NCBI GenBank assembly: GCA_964490725.1
Contig: CAZBDU010000048.1
Coordinates: 1-41,124 of the forward strand
DNA: 41,124 nt
DNA from: CAZBDU01 sp964490725
Lineage (GTDB): Bacteria > Spirochaetota > Spirochaetia > SZUA-6 > DRHE01
Direction of reading: 5' to 3'
The position numbers and the translations under genes were made by a program. Of this stretch, positions 27,197-34,524 are shown piece by piece; positions within the stretch are counted from its first letter, which is position 1; every line of letters starts with the position of its first letter. Under the pieces are notes generated by a model. It was given only the letters and a program-made list of their open reading frames with translations. It was not told the origin of the DNA and did not search any database.

Positions 27197-28444
27197 ATGA
27201 GCAAGGAAGAGGTGGCCGTTCCATCGGTCGGGGAATCGGTGAGCCAGGGCATCCTCACCGCCTGGCTGAAGCGGGAAGGGGAGGCGGTAGAGGAGGGGGA
27301 GGACCTGTTCGAGCTGGAGACGGACAAGGCCACCGTCGCGGTGCCTTCGCCGGCCTCGGGGGTGCTCCACATCCAGAGCGCGGAAGGCCAGGAGGTGAGC
27401 GTCGGACAGGTGGTGGGAACGCTGGACACCGGGGCCGCCGCCGGCGCTGCCGGTGAGCCGGAGGGTGCCCGGCGGGAGGAGGGCGCCCGGCGGGATGCCG
27501 CCGGCCCGGAGGCGCGTGAAGCCGCTCCTCGCCCTCCTGCGCCGGAAGCGCCCGCCCTTTCCCCGGCGGTGCGGCGCATCGTGCGGGAAGAGGGGCTGTC
27601 CCCCGAAGAGATCCGCGGCACCGGCAGGGGCGGGAGGATCACCCAGGAGGACGCTCTGCGCGCAGCCCGGGAGCGGGCCGCACCCTCGGCAGGGGAGGCT
27701 CCGGGAGGAGAGGGCCAGCCTGAGACCAGGGGGGAGGAGCCGGGCCAGGCGGAGAGCCGCGAGCCGATGAGCCGGCTGCGCCAGACCATCGCGGCCAGGC
27801 TGGTCCAGGCCTCCACCCAGGCGGCGCTCCTCACCACCTTCAACGAAATCGATATGAGCCGGGTGGCGGCCCTGCGCCGCGACCACCGGGAGCAGTTCGA
27901 GCAGCGGCACGGAGTGCGGCTGGGATTCATGTCCTTCTTCGTCAAGGCCTCCTGCCAGGCCCTGCTGCGGTTTCCGGTGGTGAACGCGCGCATCGACGGC
28001 TCGGACATCGTCTACAGCCGGGTGTACAACATCGGCGTGGCGGTGTCCACCGACCGGGGCCTGGTGGTTCCGGTGATCCGGGGAGCCGACAGGATGAGCT
28101 TCGCCGAGATCGAGCGGAAGGTGCTGGAGCTGGCCGAACGGGCGCGGCAGCGGCGGATCAGCCCGGACGAGCTCGCCGGGGGGACCTTCACCATCACCAA
28201 CGGCGGCGTGTTCGGCTCTCTGCTGTCCACACCCCTGCCCAACTTTCCCCAGTCGGCCGTGCTGGGGATGCACGCCATCCAGAAGCGGCCGGTGGCGGTG
28301 GATGACCAGGTGGTGATCCGACCCATGATGTACGTGGCGCTCACCTACGACCATCGCCTGATCGACGGGCGGGAGGCGGTGAGCTTCCTGGCTGCGGTGA
28401 AGGAGCTGGTGGAGAAGCCGGAGCGGCTCCTGCTTCAGGTCTGA
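27197..28444 (+). CDS. sucB: dihydrolipoyllysine succinyltransferase (E2 of 2-oxoglutarate dehydrogenase)
   Basis: Core of the OGDH complex: takes the succinyl group on lipoyl-lysine and hands it to CoA. It has 415 residues. One lipoyl domain has K44 in ELETDKATVAV. Then come an Ala/Pro/Glu-rich hinge (about 80-115), the peripheral subunit-binding domain (LSPAVRRIVREEGLSPEEI..GTGRGGRIT) and the catalytic domain. The catalytic domain has FVKASCQALLRFPVVNARI and the active-site YDHRLIDGREA near the C-terminus. The start is ATG 27197 with AAGGAGAGAGG before it; the frame is open from 27155. The E1 partner lies just upstream; the partner E3 must come from elsewhere. Confidence 0.95.
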   Translation: MSKEEVAVPSVGESVSQGILTAWLKREGEAVEEGEDLFELETDKATVAVPSPASGVLHIQSAEGQEVSVGQVVGTLDTGAAAGAAGEPEGARREEGARRDAAGPEAREAAPRPPAPEAPALSPAVRRIVREEGLSPEEIRGTGRGGRITQEDALRAARERAAPSAGEAPGGEGQPETRGEEPGQAESREPMSRLRQTIAARLVQASTQAALLTTFNEIDMSRVAALRRDHREQFEQRHGVRLGFMSFFVKASCQALLRFPVVNARIDGSDIVYSRVYNIGVAVSTDRGLVVPVIRGADRMSFAEIERKVLELAERARQRRISPDELAGGTFTITNGGVFGSLLSTPLPNFPQSAVLGMHAIQKRPVAVDDQVVIRPMMYVALTYDHRLIDGREAVSFLAAVKELVEKPERLLLQV

Positions 28445-28541
28445 AGCCTATGAGCGCGCAGGAACGGGATCCTGGCGCGAACGGGCGATCCATCCCGGAC
28501 GGGGAGCCGGAAAACCTGAGCACTCCGCTGCGATTTGTGGT

Positions 28542-28547
28542 TATATT
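28542..28547 (+). promoter_or_regulatory. possible -10 element before citrate synthase
   Basis: TATATT (28542-28547) in an AT-rich patch (28531-28570), within the 147-base gap after sucB. No good -35 is seen at 16-18 bases, so an activator-dependent or internal promoter is possible. Confidence 0.35.
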
Positions 28548-28591
28548 GATACCAAAGAGGGAAGTTTTTTCCGGAATCGGAGGAGAACGCA

Positions 28592-29737
28592 ATGCCTGAT
28601 ACCAGCTCGTACGCGAAAGGCCTGGAAGGAGTGGTGGCCGCCGAAAGCGACATCTGCCGCATCGACGGAGAGAACGGCAAGCTGTACTACCGCGGCTACT
28701 CCATCGAGGACCTGGCCGCTCACTGTGACTTCGAGGAGGTCACCTACCTGCTTCTCTACGAGCACCTGCCCAAGAGGGAGGAGCTGGAGCGCTTTCGGAG
28801 CCGCATGCGCGCCAGCCGCGACCTTGCCGAGCCCATCCTGGCGATGATCCGCAACTTTCCGCGGGACACGCATCCCATGGAGCTCCTGCAGGCGGTGATC
28901 TCCTACCTGAGCGGGTACGTGGAGCACAAGATCCAGCACTCCGCCACCTGCAACTGCCGCGAGACGCTGCACCAGGTGGTGCAGATCGCCAGCGTAATCG
29001 CCGCCTACCGGCGCGTCCGCGACGGCAAGGAGTACGTGAAGCCGCGGCGGGACCTGTCGCACGGCGCCAACTTTCTCTACATGCTGCACGGGCGGGAACC
29101 GGACAGCCGGGAAGGCCAGATCATGGACACCTGCCTGGTCCTGCACGCCGAGCACGGCTTCAACGCCTCCACCTTCACCGCGCGGGTGGTGGCCTCCACC
29201 TACTCCACCTGCTACTCCAGCATCTCCGCCGCCATCGGCGCCCTGTACGGGTTCCTCCACGGCGGGGCCAACGAGCGCGTCATGGCGATGGTGGAGGAAA
29301 TCGGTTCCAAGGAGAACGCTGAGGAGTGGGTGAACGACGCCCTGGACCGCAAGGAGAAGATCATGGGCATGGGCCACCGGGTCTACAGGGCCATGGACCC
29401 GCGGGCGGTGATCATGAAGGGCTTCCTGGAGGAGCTGTCCCGCAAGCACGAGGACTTCCGCTATTACGAGATCCTCACGGAGGTGGAGCGGGCGGCCCGG
29501 GCCAGGCTGGAGGAGAAGGGTAAGCCCGTCTACCCGAACGTGGACTTCTTCTCCGGCGGGGTGTACGCCATGCTCGGCATCCGCCGGTCCCTGTTCACAC
29601 CCGTCTTTGCCGCCGCCCGCGCTTCCGGGTGGCTGACGCACATCCTGGAGCAGCGCGACGGCAACCGCATCTACCGGCCCTCCAGCCGGTACGTCGGGCC
29701 GGAGCCGCGGGAGTTCCTGCCCGTGGAGCGCCGCTGA
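28592..29737 (+). CDS. gltA: citrate synthase
   Basis: Condenses oxaloacetate and acetyl-CoA. At 381 residues it is of the short, dimeric type shared with Bacillus and methylcitrate synthases. Active-site segments are HAEHGFNASTF, LHGGANERVM, MGMGHRVYRAMDPRA (His and Arg that bind oxaloacetate) and PNVDFFSGGVYAML (catalytic Asp). The start is ATG 28592 with GGAGGAG upstream. A 2-methylcitrate synthase role is possible from length alone, but no prpB/prpD is nearby and the TCA context favours citrate. It lies downstream of sucAB, perhaps with its own promoter. Confidence 0.92.
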   Translation: MPDTSSYAKGLEGVVAAESDICRIDGENGKLYYRGYSIEDLAAHCDFEEVTYLLLYEHLPKREELERFRSRMRASRDLAEPILAMIRNFPRDTHPMELLQAVISYLSGYVEHKIQHSATCNCRETLHQVVQIASVIAAYRRVRDGKEYVKPRRDLSHGANFLYMLHGREPDSREGQIMDTCLVLHAEHGFNASTFTARVVASTYSTCYSSISAAIGALYGFLHGGANERVMAMVEEIGSKENAEEWVNDALDRKEKIMGMGHRVYRAMDPRAVIMKGFLEELSRKHEDFRYYEILTEVERAARARLEEKGKPVYPNVDFFSGGVYAMLGIRRSLFTPVFAAARASGWLTHILEQRDGNRIYRPSSRYVGPEPREFLPVERR

Positions 29738-29842
29738 CGGCGTGGGGGCCTGGATAGGCAAGGGAGGAGGGTCGTTCACCCGGGCCGGAAAAGGCGGCTG
29801 TTTTCGCCCCAAAATTGCCCGAAATTATATGAAAACTTATGC

Positions 29843-29870
29843 GTGACAAAGTCGCGGAATGGTGTACAGT
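29843..29870 (+). promoter_or_regulatory. promoter of the small zinc-ribbon gene
   Basis: GTGACA (29843-29848), 16 bases, TACAGT (29865-29870) with TG just before. It sits in an AT-rich gap (29790-29880) after gltA; the start would be near 29877. Confidence 0.45.
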
Positions 29871-29901
29871 AGAGGCAAAGACCATCCTATGGGAGGTTCC
29901 G

Positions 29902-30054
29902 ATGGCCGAGTATCAGGCTTACTGCGTGAAGTGCAAGACCAAACGTGACATGAAGGATGTCCAGATTGTCACCAACGCCCAGGGGCGCAAGCAGGCAAAA
30001 GGCACCTGCCCGCACTGCGGCACCAAGATGAACCTCTTTCTGAAGAGCAGCTAG
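29902..30054 (+). CDS. 50-residue zinc-ribbon protein (DUF5679-like)
   Basis: A tiny protein with two CxxC knuckles, CVKC near residue 9 and CPHC near 36, separated by about 24 residues; these probably hold one zinc ion. The text MAEYQAYCVKCKTK...CPHCGTKM fits DUF5679, a family of unknown role that is often annotated with nucleic-acid or ribosome-like zinc ribbons. Starting at ATG 29902 it has GGGAGG eight bases upstream and its own promoter; a longer open frame from 29839 covers the promoter and is rejected. A strong hairpin follows its stop. It stands alone between gltA and the second SDH/FRD operon. Confidence 0.8.
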   Translation: MAEYQAYCVKCKTKRDMKDVQIVTNAQGRKQAKGTCPHCGTKMNLFLKSS

Positions 30055-30067
30055 GGAACCGGTCTCC

Positions 30068-30098
30068 GGCGAGGCCCCTCAGGAGAAGGGGCCTCGCC
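30068..30098 (+). terminator. strong GC hairpin after the zinc-ribbon gene
   Basis: Perfect 12-bp arms GGCGAGGCCCCT / AGGGGCCTCGCC with a 7-base loop, 14 bases after the stop. No T-tract follows, so it may stop transcription poorly or act as an mRNA-end stabiliser. Confidence 0.55.
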
Positions 30099-30406
30099 GC
30101 TGGCCGGCCGCCGAGCGCCCCGGCAGTACGCAGGGCCAGGAGGCATCGGCTGGAGCTCGACCGGCCCCGCTCTGCGGGAAGGTCCCGGGAAGGCCCAAGA
30201 GCCCGTCGTATGGCGGGGCCGAGCGCGCGCCCTGGAGCGTTTCCCGGGCAGATCGGCCCGCCTGCGCGCAGGCCCGGCTCACTCCTCCTCCCGGTAGATC
30301 CGGGAGACCCGCGTTTCTCTTCCGGCAGAAATCTTAGTACCTTGAAACCCAGGAGCGGTCCTCAGGCGGGCCGCACTGGTGCGACTCCGTGGGACAGGAG
30401 CGGGAG
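30099..30406. other. about 300-base regulatory gap before the second SDH/FRD operon
   Basis: No gene is supported. It contains a perfect 14-bp palindrome, GCCTGCGCGCAGGC (30260-30273), and a hairpin, CTCCCGG-TAGAT-CCGGGAG (30288-30306), followed by a pyrimidine-rich run (TTTCTCTTCC). A weak promoter candidate, GTTTCT-N16-TAGTAC, lies near 30310-30337. Together they suggest regulator binding or a leader structure. Confidence 0.4.
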
Positions 30407-32167
30407 GTGCACGCACAGCCGTCGGAGACATTGAAATACGATCTGGTCATCGTCGGGAGCGGCCTGGCGGGAATGCGGGCCGCGCTCCAGGCGGCCAGGG
30501 TCTCGGAGGGCAGGCTGAAGATCGCCCTCATCTCGAAGCTGCACGCCATGAGGAGCCACTCCGTGTCGGCGGAGGGCGGCATCTCGGGAGTCCTCTACCC
30601 CGGTCAGGCGGACGATTCCATGGAGCTGCATGCCTTCGACACGGTGAAGGGCGGGGACTACCTGGGTGATCAGCCGGCCATCGAGCTCCTCGTGGCCGAG
30701 GCGCCCAAGGAGATCAGGCTCCTGGATCACCTGGGAACGCCCTGGAAGCGGGACGAACGGGGCGGGATCGCCCTGCGGGCCTTCGGGGGCATGAGCGTGC
30801 CCCGGACCGCCTTCGCGGCCGACAAGACCGGCTTCTTCATGCTCAGCACCCTCTACGATACGCTGCTGGGCCAGAAGAACATCCACATCTTCCACGAGCA
30901 CTACGTGACCGACCTCATCCTGAAGGGTTCCGCCTTCAAGGCTGTGGCGGCTCTGGACATGGCCACGGGGCGCCTCAAGGTCTTCGCCGCCAGGTCCTGC
31001 ATCATCGCCACCGGGGGCTTCGCCAGGATCTACCGCTTCACCACCACTGCGTACTCCAGCACCGGGGACGGGATCGCCCTGGCGTATCGGGCCGGGCTGC
31101 CGCTGAAGGACATGGAGTTCGTGCAGTTTCACCCCACGGGGATGATCCCCACCGGGGTGCTCATCACCGAGGCCGCCAGGGGGGAGGGCGGCTATCTGCT
31201 GAACGCAGAAGACAAAAGGTTCATGGAGGACTACGCCTCAAGCAAGATGGAGCTGGCGCCCCGGGACATCGTGGCCCGGGCCATGATCACCGAAATCGAG
31301 CAGGGCAGGGCGCTGGTGCACGCGGTCTCCGGGATGAGCCATCTGCTCCTGGACCTGCGCCACCTGGGGGAGGACCGCATCGACGAAAGGCTGCCCATGA
31401 TCAAGGAGCTCACCATGAAGCTCCTGGCCGTCAACCCGGCCCACGATCCCATTCCCGTGAGGCCCTCCGCGCACTACACCATGGGCGGCATTCACGAGAA
31501 CCTCCAGGGCCAGGTCATGGCGGACGACTCCTCCACTCCCGTGGAGGGGCTGTGGGCGGCCGGCGAATGCGGCTGCGTCAGCCTGCATGGAGCCAACCGG
31601 CTGGGCAGCAACTCCCTGAGCCACTGCGTGATCTGGGGCAGGATGACCGGAGAGGCCGCCGCCAGGCACGCCCTGGGGGTGGGCTCTTTCCCCGAGGTCC
31701 GGGAGGTCGCCGGGCAGGTGGACGCCGCCGTCGCCCGCCTGGAGGGGCTTCTGGGGCGGGAGAAGGGCGAGGATCCCTACCGCCTGCGGGCGGAGCTGTG
31801 GGAAACCATGGACGCCCACGTCCACGTCTACCGGACCCGGAAGGGGCTGGAGGAAGCGCGCAGGATACTCTCCGAGTTGCGCGCCAGGTATGCTCAGGTC
31901 TACGTGGCCGACAAGGGAGAGCTGTTCAACACCAACCTCAGGGACGCCCTGGAGGTCGGCAACATGATCGAGCTGGCGGAGGCCGTGGTGGCGGGGGCCC
32001 TGCAGAGGAAGGAGACCCGCGGTTCCCATGCCATGGTGGAGTACCCCGCCAGGAACGATGCGGAGTACCTGAAACACACCCTGGCCCACCGGACCGAGGG
32101 ACGGCCGCGGATCTCCTACGTGCCCGTGGCCATCACCAAGTGGCAGCCCACCGAAAGGAAGTACTGA
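30407..32167 (+). CDS. frdA: fumarate reductase / succinate dehydrogenase flavoprotein subunit (second set)
   Basis: A second FAD subunit, 586 residues. Motifs are LVIVGSGLAGMRAAL, the FAD-linkage site RSHSVSAEGG (His51), FHPTGMIPTGVLITEAARGEGG, HYTMGGIH and HGANRLGSNSLSHCVIWGR. AEGG and the shorter cap resemble fumarate reductases and the SDHs of Actinobacteria or delta-type bacteria, while the first set reads AQGG. Direction cannot be told from sequence alone. The frame opens at GTG 30389, but AGGAG six bases before GTG 30407 marks the better start. The stop overlaps the next gene (TGATG), beginning a tightly coupled A-anchor-anchor-B operon. Confidence 0.88.
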   Translation: MHAQPSETLKYDLVIVGSGLAGMRAALQAARVSEGRLKIALISKLHAMRSHSVSAEGGISGVLYPGQADDSMELHAFDTVKGGDYLGDQPAIELLVAEAPKEIRLLDHLGTPWKRDERGGIALRAFGGMSVPRTAFAADKTGFFMLSTLYDTLLGQKNIHIFHEHYVTDLILKGSAFKAVAALDMATGRLKVFAARSCIIATGGFARIYRFTTTAYSSTGDGIALAYRAGLPLKDMEFVQFHPTGMIPTGVLITEAARGEGGYLLNAEDKRFMEDYASSKMELAPRDIVARAMITEIEQGRALVHAVSGMSHLLLDLRHLGEDRIDERLPMIKELTMKLLAVNPAHDPIPVRPSAHYTMGGIHENLQGQVMADDSSTPVEGLWAAGECGCVSLHGANRLGSNSLSHCVIWGRMTGEAAARHALGVGSFPEVREVAGQVDAAVARLEGLLGREKGEDPYRLRAELWETMDAHVHVYRTRKGLEEARRILSELRARYAQVYVADKGELFNTNLRDALEVGNMIELAEAVVAGALQRKETRGSHAMVEYPARNDAEYLKHTLAHRTEGRPRISYVPVAITKWQPTERKY

Positions 32168-32586
32168 TGGAATCCGCCAAGAAGCTCAAGGACCTGCGGG
32201 GCGGGCAGGCAAGAATCGGGCGGCTGCTGCCCTTCTACCTGCAGGGGTTCATCCACATGCTCTTCTACAGAATCATGGTCCCCCTGTCCATCCTGTACGG
32301 AATCTGCATCTTCGTGTATCTGTTCCTCCCGGGGATGGGCACGGTGCTGAAGGCCTTCACGGCGGTGATCTGGATTCTGTGGACTCCCCAGCTCTTCGAG
32401 GTGGCCAGAGGCCTGGCGCTCGCCTGGTCCAGAGGCATGGCCTTTGGACGTCTCAACCGGGAGTTCGCCCGTCTTTACAGGAAGAAGTACTCCCGGCATT
32501 CGGCCCCGTACCTGGCGCTGCCCTGGGTGGTGCTCGTTGCCTGGGCGGCGGGATTCGTGCTGATGATCCTGAGGTGGTTTCCGTGA
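32167..32586 (+). CDS. predicted membrane anchor 1 of the second SDH/FRD complex
   Basis: 139 residues with three likely transmembrane helices (about 36-56, 60-80 and 114-138) and a basic stretch between the second and third (RGMAFGRLNREFARLYRKKY). The layout resembles FrdC. A His at residue 30 sits at the mouth of the first helix, and another near 108 precedes the third; either could bind heme b or quinone (inference). The start overlaps the frdA stop, and the stop overlaps the next gene by four bases. No clear family signature was recognised; position between frdA and frdB is the main evidence. Confidence 0.7.
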   Translation: MESAKKLKDLRGGQARIGRLLPFYLQGFIHMLFYRIMVPLSILYGICIFVYLFLPGMGTVLKAFTAVIWILWTPQLFEVARGLALAWSRGMAFGRLNREFARLYRKKYSRHSAPYLALPWVVLVAWAAGFVLMILRWFP

Positions 32587-32819
32587 GGGCTTCGTTCCTG
32601 ATGTTCTTCGAATACCTGGCCATGATGGGCGTCCCGGTGCTCCTCCTTGCGCTGATGGTTCTGGAGGCGGCGCATGCGGGCACACCGGCGGGACGCATCC
32701 TGCTCCTCCTGATCGGGGTGGGCGCGGTGATCTACGGCGCCGTGGCCCTCAGAGAAGTCTACATCCACGGAGGCGGAAAGCGTGAGAGAGCTGTTCGGCA
32801 GAGAAACGAAGACGGTTGA
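32583..32819 (+). CDS. predicted small membrane anchor 2 of the second SDH/FRD complex
   Basis: Only 78 residues from GTG 32583, with two hydrophobic helices (MMGVPVLLLALMVLEA and RILLLLIGVGAVIYGAVAL), then a charged tail. A His lies just after the first helix (EAAHAG) and another after the second. Its 3' end overlaps frdB by 38 bases in another frame, so it may be under tight coupling. Ordinary SdhD/FrdD proteins are about 115-130 residues with three helices, so this is unusually small. It could be a minimal anchor or a new subunit. Confidence 0.6.
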   Translation: MRASFLMFFEYLAMMGVPVLLLALMVLEAAHAGTPAGRILLLLIGVGAVIYGAVALREVYIHGGGKRERAVRQRNEDG

Positions 32820-33552
32820 GCTGGAGGTAAAACGATACGATCCCGAGGCCGGGGCGTTCCGCCGTGAGCGCTACCAGGTGCGGGCGGACCGGTTCACCAC
32901 GGTGCTGGACGCCCTCATCGACGTGAAGGAGCGGCTGGACCCTACGCTTGCGCTGCGCTACAGCTGCAACATGGGGATCTGCGGGTCCTGCGGGATGGTG
33001 ATCAACGGCAGGCCGCGGCTGGCCTGCGAGACCAACATCTTCTCTCTGGGCTCAGGGCGGCTGAGCGTGGCCCCCATGGAGGCGCATCCTCTTCTCCGGG
33101 ACCTGGTCACGGATTTCGACGATTTCTTCCAGAAGCACTCCAGCGTCTCCCCCTGGCTGGTGCGGGAGGATCGGCAGGAGCAGTTCGACGCCGGGCAGGA
33201 GTACGTCCAGACGGACGGCCAGGTGGACTACTTCCTGAACTTTGCCCACTGCATCAAGTGCGGCCTCTGCGTGGACGCCTGCCCGGTGAGCAACACCAAT
33301 CCGCACTTTCTGGGGCCGCAGGCGCTTTCCCAGGCGTACCGCTACAACAGCGATTCCCGTGACCAGGGAGAGAAGGAGAGGCTCGAGAGCATCGACACCA
33401 TGGACGGCCTGTGGGGTTGCGAGTTCGCGGGAGCGTGCTCGGAGGTCTGCCCCAAGGGGGTGGATCCGGCGCTGACCATTCAGCTGCTGAAGCTCGCCAC
33501 CATGAAATACAGGCTGACGGGCAGAACCAGCCCGGACAAGAGAGCCAGATAA
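32782..33552 (+). CDS. frdB: fumarate reductase / succinate dehydrogenase iron-sulfur subunit (second set)
   Basis: 256 residues with all four [2Fe-2S] cysteines (C62, C67, C70, C82 in CNMGICGSCGMVINGRPRLAC). The first-set SdhB has Asp at the third place. It has the [4Fe-4S] motif CIKCGLCVDACPV and the last cysteines in CSEVCPKGVDP. GTG 32782 has GGAGG eight bases before it. It follows the two membrane proteins in the order A-C-D-B, which differs from E. coli frdABCD and sdhCDAB. A 51-base gap leads to the MDH pair. Confidence 0.9.
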   Translation: MRELFGRETKTVELEVKRYDPEAGAFRRERYQVRADRFTTVLDALIDVKERLDPTLALRYSCNMGICGSCGMVINGRPRLACETNIFSLGSGRLSVAPMEAHPLLRDLVTDFDDFFQKHSSVSPWLVREDRQEQFDAGQEYVQTDGQVDYFLNFAHCIKCGLCVDACPVSNTNPHFLGPQALSQAYRYNSDSRDQGEKERLESIDTMDGLWGCEFAGACSEVCPKGVDPALTIQLLKLATMKYRLTGRTSPDKRAR

Positions 33553-33603
33553 GGCCGGCGGCGCGCCTGAACGCGCGCAACAAACCCGCCGAAGGGGGAG
33601 AGG

Positions 33604-34524
33604 ATGCACTACGTGAGCGTGATCGGCAGCGGGAACGTCGGGGCCAACACGGCGTTCTTCATAGCGGAGAAGGGCATCACCGACGTCGCCCTGTACGACC
33701 TCCGTGAGGGAACTGCCGCCGGCAAGGCGCTGGACATGATGGAGGCGGCCCCGATCCGCAAGTACCGGGGCCGGATCCGGGCGGTGGATTCCCTGGAAGC
33801 GATTGCGGACTCGGAGATGGTCATCCTGGCGGCCGGGCAGGTGCGGAAGCCCGGCATGAAGCGGGAGGATCTGTTCGGCGCCAACCGGGAGGTGGTGACC
33901 GCCCTGGCGCCGGAGATCGGCCGGCTGGCCCCTCACGCCAAGGTGCTGGTGGCCACCGAACCGGTGGACATGATCACCGCCGAGGTGGTGCGCCTCTCCG
34001 GGCTGGACCGAAGGCAGGTGATGGGGATAGGCGGCTGCCTGGACGCCACGCGGCTGCGCTTCTTCGCCTCCCAGGAGCTCGGCCTTTCGGCGGAGAACAT
34101 CAGCGCCCTGGTGATTGGGCGCCACTCGGACGCCATGATCGTGCTGCTGCGCTACTGCAGCGTCTCGGGGCTGCCTCTTACGGGCCTGCTCTCGGCCGAG
34201 CAGCTGGAGCGCATCGAAGAGAAGACGCGGCGCGCCGGGGGCCTGATAGTAAGCATGGCGCAGCGGGCCAGCGCGTTCTACGCGCCCTCCGCTGCGGTGG
34301 CGGACCTGGTGGACTCGATCCACATGGACCTGCGGCGGGTCATTCCCGTCTCTCTGCTCTTCCAGGGGGAGTACGGCATCAGCGGGGTGGCCATGAGCCT
34401 GCCGGCGGTGATCGGCCGGGAGGGCATCGAACGGGTGCTGACCCCGGCGCTCACCGGGGAGGAGGAGCGGCAGCTGAAACGGTCGGCCGGGGAGCTCCAG
34501 GCCGCCATGGGAGGGGTCCGATGA
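33604..34524 (+). CDS. malate/lactate dehydrogenase family protein, divergent copy
   Basis: 306 residues with the NAD-binding GSGNVGA and Asp at the end of beta 2. The substrate-loop arginines lie in RKPGMKREDL; the catalytic Asp147 and Arg150 in CLDATR; and catalytic His174 in GRHSDA. Two places differ from the neighbour: the invariant N-P in VTNP(L/V)D is TEPVD (Glu119), and GGHGDSM is GRHSDAM. The active site is thus mostly intact but may have a changed substrate or cofactor. It is coupled with the second copy (stop/start overlap of four bases) and has GGGGGAGAGG before its ATG. The two copies look like an old tandem duplication. It may act as an inactive partner, a subunit, or a dehydrogenase for another 2-hydroxy acid. 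Confidence 0.75.
   Translation: MHYVSVIGSGNVGANTAFFIAEKGITDVALYDLREGTAAGKALDMMEAAPIRKYRGRIRAVDSLEAIADSEMVILAAGQVRKPGMKREDLFGANREVVTALAPEIGRLAPHAKVLVATEPVDMITAEVVRLSGLDRRQVMGIGGCLDATRLRFFASQELGLSAENISALVIGRHSDAMIVLLRYCSVSGLPLTGLLSAEQLERIEEKTRRAGGLIVSMAQRASAFYAPSAAVADLVDSIHMDLRRVIPVSLLFQGEYGISGVAMSLPAVIGREGIERVLTPALTGEEERQLKRSAGELQAAMGGVR

Noticed and set aside
23785..28008. A 1407-codon open frame on the minus strand
   Set aside because: Antisense to sucD-sucA-sucB with no ribosome site or motifs; the plus-strand genes are certain.
28592..29737. 2-methylcitrate synthase
   Set aside because: Length fits both enzymes, but no propionate genes lie nearby and every neighbour is a TCA gene; citrate synthase is preferred.
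29839..29901. N-terminal extension of the zinc-ribbon gene
   Set aside because: It covers the promoter -35/-10, and the good ribosome site belongs to ATG 29902.
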